Of a DNA stretch of 64,000 bases, positions 25,226 to 35,747 are shown in pieces. Numbering within the stretch: position 1 is the first letter of the stretch; the number at the start of each line of letters is the position of its first letter. The DNA comes from Xestospongia bergquistia (taxonomy: Eukaryota; Porifera; Demospongiae; Haplosclerida; Petrosiidae): the NCBI GenBank assembly GCA_963965975.1, contig OZ014415.1, positions 5,275,001 to 5,339,000 on the forward strand, given 5' to 3'. The notes below the pieces were generated by a model. The model was not told the DNA's origin and searched no databases. It was given only the letters and a program-made list of their open reading frames with translations. The translations under genes were made by a program, and so were the position numbers.

Positions 25226-26385
25226 CTACAATGTTTATTACAGCATCACCTCCTACTTCAAGGAGAAGACAAAAGTAATTCTGATCCTTCTGGATAATAA
25301 CAATAGTTTAAAACAAATTCTTTGGTAAATGAGATTAACTCAAAAGGATAAGATGAATTGGTAGATTCATAGCTCTTTATCCACGTGGAAAACAATAGTA
25401 ATACTTGACGTTTGTCATCTGGTACATCAGATCATCACTACCTGTGATCATTAAACCTGTCCATCCTATTATATAGTTCATTCAGTAGAAAATTGTACTA
25501 TTTAATAAGTCAACTTACAGTAGTCATCATTTAATGTAGATTAGATCATAAATCTATTAGAGTGACAAAAGGGTCAGTAGTATCATACTTATAGCATAGT
25601 ATAAGTATTTTGATACAGCTGTCATCATTCCCAGCACTCAACTAGAACATCAACTAGAGGATAAACACAACTAGAGAATAAAAATGGGCAGTTAGAATTA
25701 ATGATGTATAAAAAGTTATTGAAGAACCTTTACATCATACACAGTAGATCAAAATTCAGCTAAAAATTAAAACACATGTTTAAGATAGAACTGTCCATAT
25801 TGTTATAACTTACAGTAGTTATCAGTTAAAATACATCAGATCATCACATGTTGATGTAGAATAAATTAATATTATAATAGAAGAGAATAAATAGTAAAAC
25901 ATTATTTAATAAGTGTTTCTATTAACTTACTAGAAGAAAAACACTCATCTCTAATAGATCAGCAAACAGACCTATTCTACTCTATCCTAAAAGTAAAAGA
26001 AGGTATCATTTAAATTGTTGAGTTTATAACTCTCAATTAGTTGATGATCGTCTGCAGTGGAAAACAGTCCTACTATAAAATGAAAAATAGTTATTATAAC
26101 AGAGCAGCAATAATAATTATTACTATAAATTGACAAGGGTCTGTTCAATATTAAAATTACTTAATAATTCTAGCGTACAACAATCCATGTCAGTTATTAG
26201 GGATAAAGAGAAGAGCCTACACTTCACAAACATCAGCTAATAAAATGTAACAATCAAATCCTCCAGGCCAGTACAAACCTAACCTTCAAAACCTATCCAA
26301 ATACCAGTAATACAATGACACTGAGATGTCAGTATTAGAGATGGTAGCATTAATTTACAAAAATTACAAAGGGAGTTAAATAATT
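25226..26385. other. No gene seen
   Basis: A+T-rich sequence with scattered stops in all frames. A loosely repeated phrase occurs (ACTTACAGTAGTCATCATTT near 25,515 and ACTTACAGTAGTTATCAGTT near 25,810), suggesting old decayed repeats. Nothing else can be supported. Confidence 0.5.
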
Positions 26386-26389
26386 AAAG

Positions 26390-26770
26390 CTTGTACAGCA
26401 CACATAAGGGGTAAATATGCAATACACTCAATGGTTAACAATTATGAAACAGAAGGGGTTAAATTATTCAGGATTATACAGTACACATAAAGGGGTAAAT
26501 ATGTAACACAGTGGCAACAATTATGAAATGGAGGGTTAAATAAGATGATACGACACACACAAGGGGTTAATACACAACACACTAACGATTACGAAACAGA
26601 AGGGATTAAATTTAGACAGAAGGGGTTAATTATTCAGGATTATATGACACATACAAGGGGTTAAATAATTCAGGATTACACAATACAAAAGCAGTTCATA
26701 TGACAGACATAATATATAGAACATTATGACACAGTAACAGACACACACAAAGGGATTAAAATAAATATGG
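26390..26770. repeat. Degenerate repeats with AAGGGGTTAAAT motif
   Basis: The motif AAGGGGTTAA or a close variant recurs every 50-80 bp, together with CAGGATTATA, ACACATACAAGG and ACAATTATGAAAC. Copies are imperfect and their order is shuffled, so this is a decayed minisatellite rather than a clean array. Confidence 0.6.
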
Positions 26771-26780
26771 ATGGGTATGA

Positions 26781-27562
26781 CATCAGGTTTAATATCAAGA
26801 GAAAGGGTCACTGTTATACATCAATAAGACCTAGAAGGTTATACAGGGATAGTTTATATATAGATACACAAAAGACAAAGATGAATGAGATGTGATGTAC
26901 CACAAGACAAGGAGGAGGATACAATATTCAAAAGTAATGACAAAATAACATACAAACTGTTATTCCATGTCCAAATTCACCTATTAATACCCGACTCATT
27001 AACCACCTATAATCACATTATGTCCATATGCACAACCCACAAACTGGTCCCTGACCATACTCAACACACAAAGACTGTCAACCTCAAGAACCAAGACACA
27101 GAGTCACAACCAACAATGTTGTATATTTTTCCAGGCCCATAAACAATTATAGGTTTAATATCAAGAGAAAGGGTCACTGTTATACATCAGTAAGACGTAG
27201 AAGGTTATACAGGGATAGTTTATACATAGATACACAAAAGACAAAGATTAATGAGATGTGAAATACCACAAGACAAGGAGGATGATATAATATTAAAAAG
27301 TAATGACAAAATAACATACAAACCATTGTTCCATGTCCAAATCACCTATTAATACCCCAGACTCATCAACCACCTATAATCACATTATGATGTCCATATG
27401 CACAACCCACAAACTGATTCCTGACCATACTCAACACACAAAGACTGTCAACCTCAAGAACCAAGATACAGAGCCACAACAAGCATTGTTGAATATTTTT
27501 AACCAAGATACAGAGCCACAACAAGCTATGTTGAATATTTTTCCAGGCCCATAAACAATTAT
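26781..27562. repeat. Direct duplication of a 370-410 bp segment
   Basis: The segment 26,781-27,151 is followed directly by a second copy, 27,152-27,562. Both start near AGGTTTAATATCAAGAGAAA and end CCAGGCCCATAAACAATTAT. They differ by point changes and one 42 bp internal duplication in the second copy (around 27,490-27,535, repeating AACCAAGATACAGAGCCACA). An open frame ending N-I-F-P-G-P or Y-I-F-P-G-P is shared by the 3' halves of both copies, but it has no recognisable domain and the 5' halves are not in the same frame. Confidence 0.85.
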
Positions 27563-27649
27563 TGATGTCCACAGAGTGTTAGTAGCAATTAAAGGGGACC
27601 AAAACAGTTTATAATTGTACTATATATAGCGTAACTATTAATATACAAC

Positions 27650-27765
27650 CATTAGCTCCATCACCATCTCAACCACCATCATCACCACCATCTCCATCTC
27701 CATCACCATCTCAATTATCATCTCCATCATCATCTCATTCATCATCTCCACCATCTCCAGCAGTT
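27650..27765. repeat. CAT/CAC/CTC trinucleotide-rich microsatellite
   Basis: An imperfect run of ATCACC, ATCTCC and ATCATC steps spans about 115 bp. It reads as a Met/Glu/Val-rich frame on the minus strand, which I take to be a by-product of the repeat and not a gene. Confidence 0.85.
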
Positions 27766-28033
27766 GAAGTACACTCAACTTGAACATCACTACAGAATGA
27801 AAGTTAAACAGAATTAACAAAAGGTATATAAAGATCAATCTTACATAGAGTGATTATTAGAGAACATCACTGTATCACCTCCAGTCTAGTCATCAAAAGT
27901 CACACAGAGTGGTGGAAATAGTTTAGTACATGATTGTTAAGTTAACATCAAACTTACAGTTATCAGAGAAACATACACCTATATAATAAACCAAAGTCCA
28001 TCTAAAAATTATAACAAATGCATGTAAAATTTT

Positions 28034-28272
28034 AGATGTCAGTAAGAGAACTGAGTACAGAGGAGATGTCAGTAAAAGAACTGGAGTAAAATTATAGATG
28101 TCAGTAAGAGAACTGGAATAATATTACAGATGTAAGTAAAAGAACTGAAGTAAAAATTTAGATGCCAGTAAGAGAACTGGAGTATAGAGATGTCAGTAAA
28201 AGAACTGGAGTAAAATTTTAGATGCCAGTAAGAGAACTGAAGTAAAAATATAGACGCTAGTAAAAATACTGA
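28034..28272. repeat. Minisatellite, unit about 30-36 bp
   Basis: Seven or eight imperfect tandem copies of a unit built on GATGTCAGTAAAAGAACTGG plus AGTAAAATTATA. Unit length varies because the A/T-rich tail expands and shrinks. Confidence 0.85.
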
Positions 28273-28955
28273 TGCAAGCGTTATCTAGTAGAAAACCTCT
28301 TTGACAATGTTGGAATATGTAGGAATAATATACAACAAACAAAATAAAACAACAGGAACAAGAATAGCAAGAGAAAGAGGAAGTATTACGGTACATGAAC
28401 TCTGTGGATCATACACTACAAGACTATAATATGTTAGATATATCAAGAAAGCAGTAGAACATCTTTAGTCTACAAAGTACTGAAAATCTAATGAATGTAG
28501 GGTACAGACAACAATATAACATAATATAAAGTGTTACAGAATAACTGCAGGAGATGGATGTTAAAGGTAACAGAGGACTAAACAAAATGTCAGATCAAGT
28601 ATAAGAGTGTTAATAGTCACAGGAGATATTAACACAAGATACAACTTGTATAATAATAACTCAAGAGTTATAATAGTCACAGTAGATGGTAACAAGAGAT
28701 CAATACAGGAGCTACATTGAACAGTAAGTAACAAGAACCAAATTAGATTCTACCAGTAAAATTGTAGACACTAGTAGATTTAGTGTGAATTGGAGATTTC
28801 CAAAAGTATTATTGTTTTAGTGTACAAAGTCACAAAAGATTTGTTAGAAAACAGAATTTATACAAAATACAGATAACAAATATTAATGAATTCACAATGT
28901 TGGTGAAGAGGAATTTTTCTACATATTATAATAATATTACACAAGGAATGTCTTG
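28273..28955. other. No gene seen
   Basis: A+T-rich sequence between two minisatellites. Short repeated phrases (TAATAGTCACAGGAGAT / TAATAGTCACAGTAGAT near 28,610 and 28,672) hint at more decayed repeats. No coding exon or RNA gene recognised. Confidence 0.5.
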
Positions 28956-28959
28956 TTTG

Positions 28960-30245
28960 CTATCAGGTATAATAGGTTTATATGTACATGTCACAAGAGT
29001 AGATTGTATCATAGGACATTATGTGGTTTGAGTAACAAGACATTGTGTATGAATATGTCAAAATGTTAGCAGTGTATGTATATGATACAGGGCTAGGTTG
29101 TATGTACTACTGGAGGTTGTTGGTGTTGAGACATTTGTATATATTAAATTGAAATAATAGGACATTAAATGGTTGTACAGCAAGACATTCATACATGTAT
29201 ATGTCAGAGGGTGAGGTTATACCATATTGCAGGACATTACGAGATAAGAACATGTCACAGGATTAAATTGCATCATAAGGATCAAAAAGGTTTTATGTAT
29301 GCATGTCACAGGACTAGGTTGTATCATAGGACATAATGTGGTATGAGTAAGAAGATATTTGTGCATAAATATGTCAAAAGATTTGTATATGTGTTTGTCA
29401 CAGGACTAGGTTGTATCATAGGACATAATGTGGGTATGAAGTTTGTATACTGTATGTCACAGGGCTAGGTTGTATTGTACTACAAGAGGTTGGGTATTAA
29501 AACATTTGTATGTATTGGGTTGTATAATAAGATATTATGTGGTATGGGTAATTAGACATTCTAACATTTACATGTCAGAGACAAGGTTATACCATATTGT
29601 AAGAGAATGTGCCACAGAACTAGTAACAAGACATTTGTGTATGAATAATTATGTCAAAAGGTTTGTATATGTACATGTCACTGAACTAGGTTGTATCATA
29701 GGACATAATGTAGTACGTGTTAACAAAACATTTGTGTATGAATATGTCATAAGGTTTGTATATGTACATGTCACCAAACTAGTTTATGTCACAGGAGATA
29801 ATGTGGTACGAGTAACAAAAACCTTTGTGTATGAATATGTCAAAAGGTTTATATAGGTGCATATCACAGGGCTAGGTTGTATCATAGGACATAATGTGGT
29901 ACGAGTAACAAAAAGTTTGAGTATGAATTATGTCAAAATGTTTATATATGTACATGTCACAGAACCAGGTTGTATCATAGGATATAATGTGGTATGAGTA
30001 ACAAAACATTTGTGTATGAATATGTCAAAAGGTTTTTATAGGTGCATATCACAGGGTTAGTTTGTGTCACAGGACATGATGCGGTACAAGTAACAAAACA
30101 TTTGTGTATGAATATGTTGAAAGGTTTATATATGTACATGTCATAGAACTAGAAATATCATAGGACATAATGTGGTATGAATAACAAAACATTTGTGTAT
30201 GAATATGTCAAAGGTTTATATATGGACATATCACAGGACTAGATT
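28960..30245. repeat. Minisatellite, unit about 92 bp
   Basis: The phrase CATTTGTGTATGAATATGTC and variants recur at about 29,633, 29,729, 29,822, 29,913, 30,006, 30,098 and 30,188, at spacings of 90-96 bp. Between them lie GTATATGTACATGTCAC, TAGGTTGTATCATAGGACAT and AATGTGGTATGAGTAACAAA. Copies left of 29,600 are more diverged and irregular; those on the right are cleaner. A 137-codon frame at 29,443-29,856 is open only because the unit happens to lack stops in one frame, and I do not call it a gene. Confidence 0.9.
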
Positions 30246-31096
30246 TATAACCATAAATTAAAAGAAAGGAAGTTATAAGTGTGTCTGAATGTAGGACTTA
30301 CAAGAGGTTGGGATATGTAGACGTCATACAGTGATAGGATTACCAAAAGGTGTGTATATGTAAATGGATTAACAAAGGATAAGCCACATACGTGCTATAT
30401 AGATCACAAGAGTTATAACACTTGCTTTATATAACACAACAATAGATAGTATAATGGTCACTGAACACAACAAGACTTATATCATTAAACATTGCAATGA
30501 TTTAGTTTTTATTTTATATGATGGTACAATATAAGACCAAAGTGACAAGACATCTAAAACTATGTAAAGGGTCTATCATAAAAATGTGTGGTAGAAATTA
30601 TTAATATGTTAATACAGGACTTGTACTCTAGTTATTCAGTCGACACCAAAACATTACAATAGGGTTGTGAAAATGTTCTAAAATTAGACTATTGGACCCA
30701 CAGAGTTCATGTACTTAGCAGGGAGGCTCTGCTAATAATAGTTAACAAGCTAGACTGTGGTTATAAACTACAACCAAGAAGAAAGCTAGCCTGCTATATC
30801 GAAACTGCTGGTACAAGTAAGCTTCATATTCTATTGAAGTACTTATATATACCAGGGTTCAAATCTGGTTTTCAATGTGAAATACAGCTACTCGGCTTGT
30901 CAGCTAGCTGCAAGGATCTTCTAACTTAAAAGCTCCATGCTTGTTGTTAGCTATAGCATTCATGAAAAGTTACTCAGTACTCACAACCAGAGATTTGCAC
31001 TAGCGATTCTAGTTGTGTTTAGGACAGCAAAACCCTCTCTACTCTGAATACATCTAATCAATCCAAAAAAAGCTAGAATATCTGAATTAGGCTTAC
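30246..31096. other. No gene seen
   Basis: Unique A+T-rich sequence with no coding exon, RNA gene or clear repeat that I can support. It ends at the donor site of the candidate minus-strand exon. Confidence 0.5.
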
Positions 31097-31227
31097 CATG
31101 TATACACATGGCGACGTTGGCGTACGTTTACTCTGACCTGAATACTTTCTCTGCTTGTGCACGTGCTGGAAGGAACAGTGTATTTTTTTGTCGTTGCCCT
31201 CGAGTTGACTGTAACGTTTTTCTGCAT
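31097..31227 (-). CDS. Candidate first coding exon of a minus-strand gene
   Basis: From an ATG at 31,227 the minus strand reads MQKNVTVNSRATTKKYTVPS, then STCTSRESIQVRVNVRQRRH and VYT, and reaches a strong donor (ATG followed by GTAAGC) at 31,096-31,091. The exon leaves two bases of a split codon. The acceptor before the ankyrin-like exon at 25,225 supplies exactly one base, so the two could join in phase to give Trp then Met-Gly-Gly-Lys. Base composition here is less A+T-rich than its surroundings, as expected at a gene start. The peptide itself is not recognised. If real, the gene would run away from the transporter gene at 32,678 (divergent pair) with a first intron of 5.9 kb full of minisatellites. 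Confidence 0.3.
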
Positions 31228-31428
31228 TAGAGGTGAATGAGAATTGAAGGAAAGTAAGTATTAGCTTGACTGGATTCAAAAGTGATGGACTGTAGACAGC
31301 AGCATGGTTCTGTTCTTCCTCTTTAAAACGTATCGGTCCTGCAGTAGCACCGGTCCAATAGGCACAGTCATCTAGCAGAAATGAGCGGTCTAACTAATTG
31401 CATAGTATTTTAGGACTTAGCGGTTTGT

Positions 31429-31492
31429 TGAACTGAGCATGCTCAGTTTAGCGCCTTTAAAGCAGTGTGTTAAACTGAGCATGCTCAGTTCA
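31429..31492. repeat. Inverted pair of 18 bp perfect palindromes
   Basis: AACTGAGCATGCTCAGTT occurs at 31,431-31,448 and again at 31,473-31,490. Each is its own reverse complement. Including two flanking bases on each side, the left copy is the exact reverse complement of the right copy (22 bp arms), separated by a 20 bp spacer. The structure could form two small cruciforms or one large hairpin, and could be a binding-site pair for a dimeric factor. It lies in the presumed intergenic control region between two divergent genes. Confidence 0.9.
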
Positions 31493-31805
31493 TTGGGTAC
31501 AGATAAGAATGCATGATAAAATCATAGTAAAAATAAACTGACAATAAGACACATATTCTCTCTGTCAGTACATTGTCTATTTATTTTGTTTGTAACAATG
31601 TGAAGTGATGCTAATCCATTCAGAACTAGGTATAATTTCATGTTTCATCAGTACAATCTTGAACACTATAATGCATTATCAGATTTGTATACATGTTAAT
31701 ATCAAAATAATTATAAACTATATAATATAGGTTCTGTTTGTGTTTGAATGGGTAGAGCAGGAGGATGTGGAGGTGATGACAGAAGGGAAACTTCACTTGG
31801 ATTAG

Positions 31806-32047
31806 CATAGGTGTAGAAATTGGGGGGGGGGGGGGGGGGCACCTATATAACATTTTAACATTGTTCAGTTTAACAATGAAGTATTTGAAAAACAACCAAA
31901 ATAAAACCTTCTGTCGTTTACACTGACAAAAATTTTTGAAAGTGGCTAATCTTAATCAGTTGATTGTGAAACCATCTCACAATATACCAAAAATATTGGG
32001 GGGGGGGGGGCACGTGCCCTCCTGTGCCCCCTGTTCCTACACCTATG
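31806..32047. mobile_element. MITE-like element with G-run termini
   Basis: The element begins CATAGGTGTAGAAATTGG and ends with the inverted form TTCCTACACCTATG, giving terminal inverted repeats of about 14 bp. It is flanked on both sides by ATTAG (31,801-31,805 and 32,048-32,052), a 5 bp target-site duplication. Just inside the ends are runs of 18 G (31,822-31,839) and 13 G (31,998-32,010). At 242 bp it has no coding capacity, so it fits a non-autonomous DNA transposon. The superfamily is not determined. Confidence 0.75.
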
Positions 32048-32052
32048 ATTAG

Positions 32053-32677
32053 TAGATACTTTGCATTTCTTTGTGACAATTTATAGTGTTAATTACTGTG
32101 ATTATATAATTATTATTATATAATTGCAACAATATGCATCATGTACACTAATTTTTTATATACTAAAAGTATTATTTAAAATTTAGCATATGTATCTGTT
32201 GAATTACAGGTGCTATAGAAAGAAAGAATTATAAGACAACCTTATTATAGTCCTGAATTCATGCACACAATCAATATCTACCCATTCATATAGCATTCAT
32301 GTACACATCAGTTGTTGATTTTTTTTGGACATGTCAAAGATTATATTTATGCAAAAAAATTTTTTGGCATGTCCCCCCCTTTAACTTAGACTCAGAATCA
32401 GCAGTGTAGTTTATTGGAGAAAGCTTCATAAACATGATATCTACAGAATCTAGAGAATCATTAAGACTTCCAAGGAGAAGCGGCTACTCATAATATATAT
32501 TATTATTCATAGATCTATAGCCGCCACGCCTATCTTCATGCATGTTACATTATAATAAGAAATGACCACGCCCATTATGAAATTAAGGAGATACACGGTA
32601 CTCTCTTTGATTGGCAACACTCCTCTCTCTAGTTTCTAGTAAAGGTCTATAATTCATTGCCTTCATCCTAACTAGCC
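32053..32677. other. Intergenic and 5' flank of the transporter gene
   Basis: No gene seen. Close to the start codon there is CCGCCACGCCTATC (32,522) and CCACGCCCATTATG (32,566), both CACCC/GC-box-like, and GATTGGCAAC (an inverted CCAAT box, 32,609). No TATA box in a fixed position is convincing. The ATG has the good context AGCCATGG. Confidence 0.45.
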
Positions 32678-35600
32678 ATGGAGTCCCAATCGCCACTAAG
32701 AGTGGACGACGGCCAGCCGAAAACAGTCAGTATATTTCTGGGATTCTTCTTTATGGTTAATTTTGTACTGGGTACTGGTTTTCTGAGTATACCATTTGGG
32801 TTCTTTCATGGTGGACTAGTAGCTGGATTTTGTACGCTGTTAGTTGTGGCCTTTATAGCTTGGCTTTGTGCTTTATGGGAACTTGAATGCATGGCTAGAG
32901 CACAGGTAAATAATGTAATATGTCTGATAAATATGTCAACCTTGTCTTTTTCTTTTGTAGGCTCTTTACAATGCTAATCATAAAGTAGAACCAGGATATG
33001 TTTATCAGTCAGAAGATGTGCTTACTAAGCCTGACTTCCACATTTCTTTAATGCGCAAGTTTGAACCTAGTGAAATGTGTGAAATATTTGTTGGTCGTTG
33101 GCTAAAAGTAGTGTACTTGCTTATCTTTACTGTGTATTGCTCACTAGCTTGTCTCTCTTATGCTACTGTAGCTGCGTCAGCTTGGAGTGTGAATATCCCA
33201 CTCAATTTTAGTATGTTGGAGCAATGTACTGACATAGAATTTCATAAAACAGCTCTTCCTCATGGTGAATGCCTGAATGGATATCGATTTTGTCTTCTTT
33301 TGTTTGCTGTGCTTGTTATACCTCTCTCATTACTAGATTTAAAGGAACAAGCAATTGTACAACTCATACTGGGTCTATTACGTTTCTTTACATTGGGTGC
33401 TATTATAATCTACTGTTTTGTTTACCTTGTCCTAGGTTATACCATAAGCAGTTGTGATGATGTGACTCCTTTGCGAAAGAATGCCTCTCTTAGCTTCACT
33501 GACCTGTACGATCTGCAATTGATGTCTATCAAAGAAATACTCTTTCATTTTGACTTTAATGGTTGGGTTGTTGCTGTTCCTGTTTTTATTTATGCTTATA
33601 TACTGCATCAAGGAATTCCTGGGCTTACTCACCCTATTAAAGAGAAGAAATGGCTACGTGGTTATTTCAATATATTGTTTTTAACCATCACTGTTCTGTA
33701 TGCAACATTAGGTGTAGTGGTGTCACTATGGTTTAGAGATTGTACCAATGAAACATGTACTCTGAACTGGGTAAGTATGTAATAATGTTTTGTCTTTATA
33801 TTAGATATCTCCCTGCTTAGTATACATATAGCATTTTTTGAGAAATTGTGGCCTTGATCACTTTTCTCAAAGCATACAGATACTACCTAGTTATATTGCT
33901 TTAGTCACTTTAAGGACACTTGTTATAAAAAGGGAGGAGTTTTTTTAAAAATACCCAATCAGAAGTTGATAAGGCAACACAAAACTAATTCACAGGTTAT
34001 AGAGGGAACGTAAATGTTAATCATGTCCTCAGTTTAGTGTATGTACTATATATAGCCTAACTCATACAATAAGGAAACCCCATCCCATGTCCTTTGCGCA
34101 AAAAATTGTGGGTGTGGCTACTAACAATGAATTTTCTCAAAAACTGATACCTTATCCCTAAGCTCTAAAGTATTAGAAGTAAGAAAATATCTGAGAGTGT
34201 GCACAATTGACTCCTATAAACACCCTTTACCTTAGTATGCTACTGTTGCTATAGTATTTTAATAAATATATAACATTGTCTTGTGTAGGCCCTAGCAATT
34301 GAAGATATGGATGGATTCAACCACAATTGCCATATTTTTACTTACTTTTAGCCAGGGCTCTCTCTGTGTTCATTGTACAAACACTACATTGAGAATGAAT
34401 GTAGTTAGTGAAATTCCACTAATGACCAACATTGACCTACCTTGCAGAGTTGGACACGGTGTCATACTAACAAAGTTTTTAATGATCGTATTGTGGTTCT
34501 TTGTTACTGTCTCTTCGTAATCTATCTTACTTTCACTATTAAAAGCATTTTTGACAGTTTCTGAACTTTTCTGGAGAATGTTTACACAAGCATTTGTTAA
34601 TCATATACAAATTATGCATGGCACCATGAATCTAAAGAATACCATTAACTTTATATGGAATTTCTGATATGCAAAATGCTTAAATAGCTAGTGCTCTAAT
34701 TTTTTCATAAAAATTGTGGACTTGCTAGTCCTTTTAGATTGTGTAAGACATTTCTTTCTAGCTGATTCTTAGCCACTGTTATAACACAGAATTGTTATTC
34801 TGAAGATTTGTTGATTTATGCATCATTTTTTCCTTTAATGTTAACTGTGAAACAGTAAACAAGTAAATTGGTAGTACATGATAATGTGACCACATCTTGT
34901 TTCTGTAAGATGCAGGTGACGTTTGCACATCCTATGAATGTAATTATAATTTAGAATCATCTCCCTTTGTGAGGCTCTGTGCAGATGTCACTGACATATG
35001 ATGAATGGAATGTGGCATGGATGTCAAAATGCTCTTTTTTATAATTTTTCTAATTTTCTACTAGTGTCATATAAATCTTTTATGAATTCTTTCTTTTAGA
35101 AATCATTGACATCTCATGAACATACTAAAGCTGTTAGAGTCCTTTCCTATTACATCATACTTTTTCCTAGTGTTGATGTGTGTTCCGTTTTTCCTCTTAT
35201 CATACACACAATAGTCAACAATATCTATACTGTTATATTTGGTCGTGATACCAGTCAAGTAGCAGGATGGAAGCATCGTCTTCTTTTGCTATTGATGAAA
35301 TTTATATCAGCTCTGATACCAATATTTGTTGCACTGTTTGTTTCCAATTTAGTCTATGTATTGAAATATGCTGGACTGACTGGATTTTTCATAGCTTTCT
35401 TTTTTCCAATTGTTTTTCAACTGAGCTCACAGTGGGTTTGCTGTAAGACATTTAGTTACATGACAGGTGATGATTTAGCTAGCAGCAATCATGAATGCTG
35501 TACGTCTTTGCTTACAAATTCACAAATACAGGATAGAAAAGAGGACATGCCTCTTTTGATGTCAAAGAACAAGATAACAATATATCAGTTTGTTTTCAGC

Positions 35601-35747
35601 CGTAAGAATTCCTATCTTTATACGACACCTTACTCAACTATTTGTAGTTATCCTCTATGTGTTCTTTTCATTGCATTTTTGTCATTTATATGCATAACTT
35701 TAAGTGTAGCCAGTTTATTTATTCATACTAGTTATAATAATGAATGA
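32678..35747 (+). CDS. TMEM104/SLC38-like amino-acid transporter, 3 exons, 561 aa
   Basis: Exons are 32,678-32,905, 32,961-33,770 and 35,100-35,747; all junctions are phase 0 with GT-AG ends. The start has a good context (GCCATGG). About eleven membrane segments can be seen, the usual number for the amino acid/auxin permease family. The first carries F-M-V-N-F-V-L-G-T-G-F-L-S-I-P, the family signature around the unwound helix that binds substrate. Later landmarks resemble human TMEM104: a Y-R-F then L-L-D-L-K block after the third helix, F-I-Y-A-Y-I-L-H-Q-G-I-P-G-L, and a long pair of helices after W-K-H-R. The loop at residues 77-120 and an extracellular loop with several Cys are less conserved. 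Likely role: amino-acid or related solute transport in plasma or lysosomal membrane. Family assignment is firm; substrate and exact orthology are inference. The 1.3 kb second intron includes an open frame at 34,299-34,520 that cannot join in phase and is left out. Confidence 0.85.

Noticed and set aside
27638-27838. Met/Glu/Val-rich minus-strand frame
   Set aside because: Produced by the CAT/CTC trinucleotide repeat; no start context or splice signals of note.
29443-29856. 137-codon plus-strand open frame
   Set aside because: It lies wholly inside the 92 bp minisatellite and repeats the same phrase each period; an artefact of the repeat.
34299-34520. Open frame in the transporter's second intron as an extra exon
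   Set aside because: No acceptor/donor pair lets it join exons 2 and 3 without a stop, while direct joining of those exons gives a continuous protein like its relatives.
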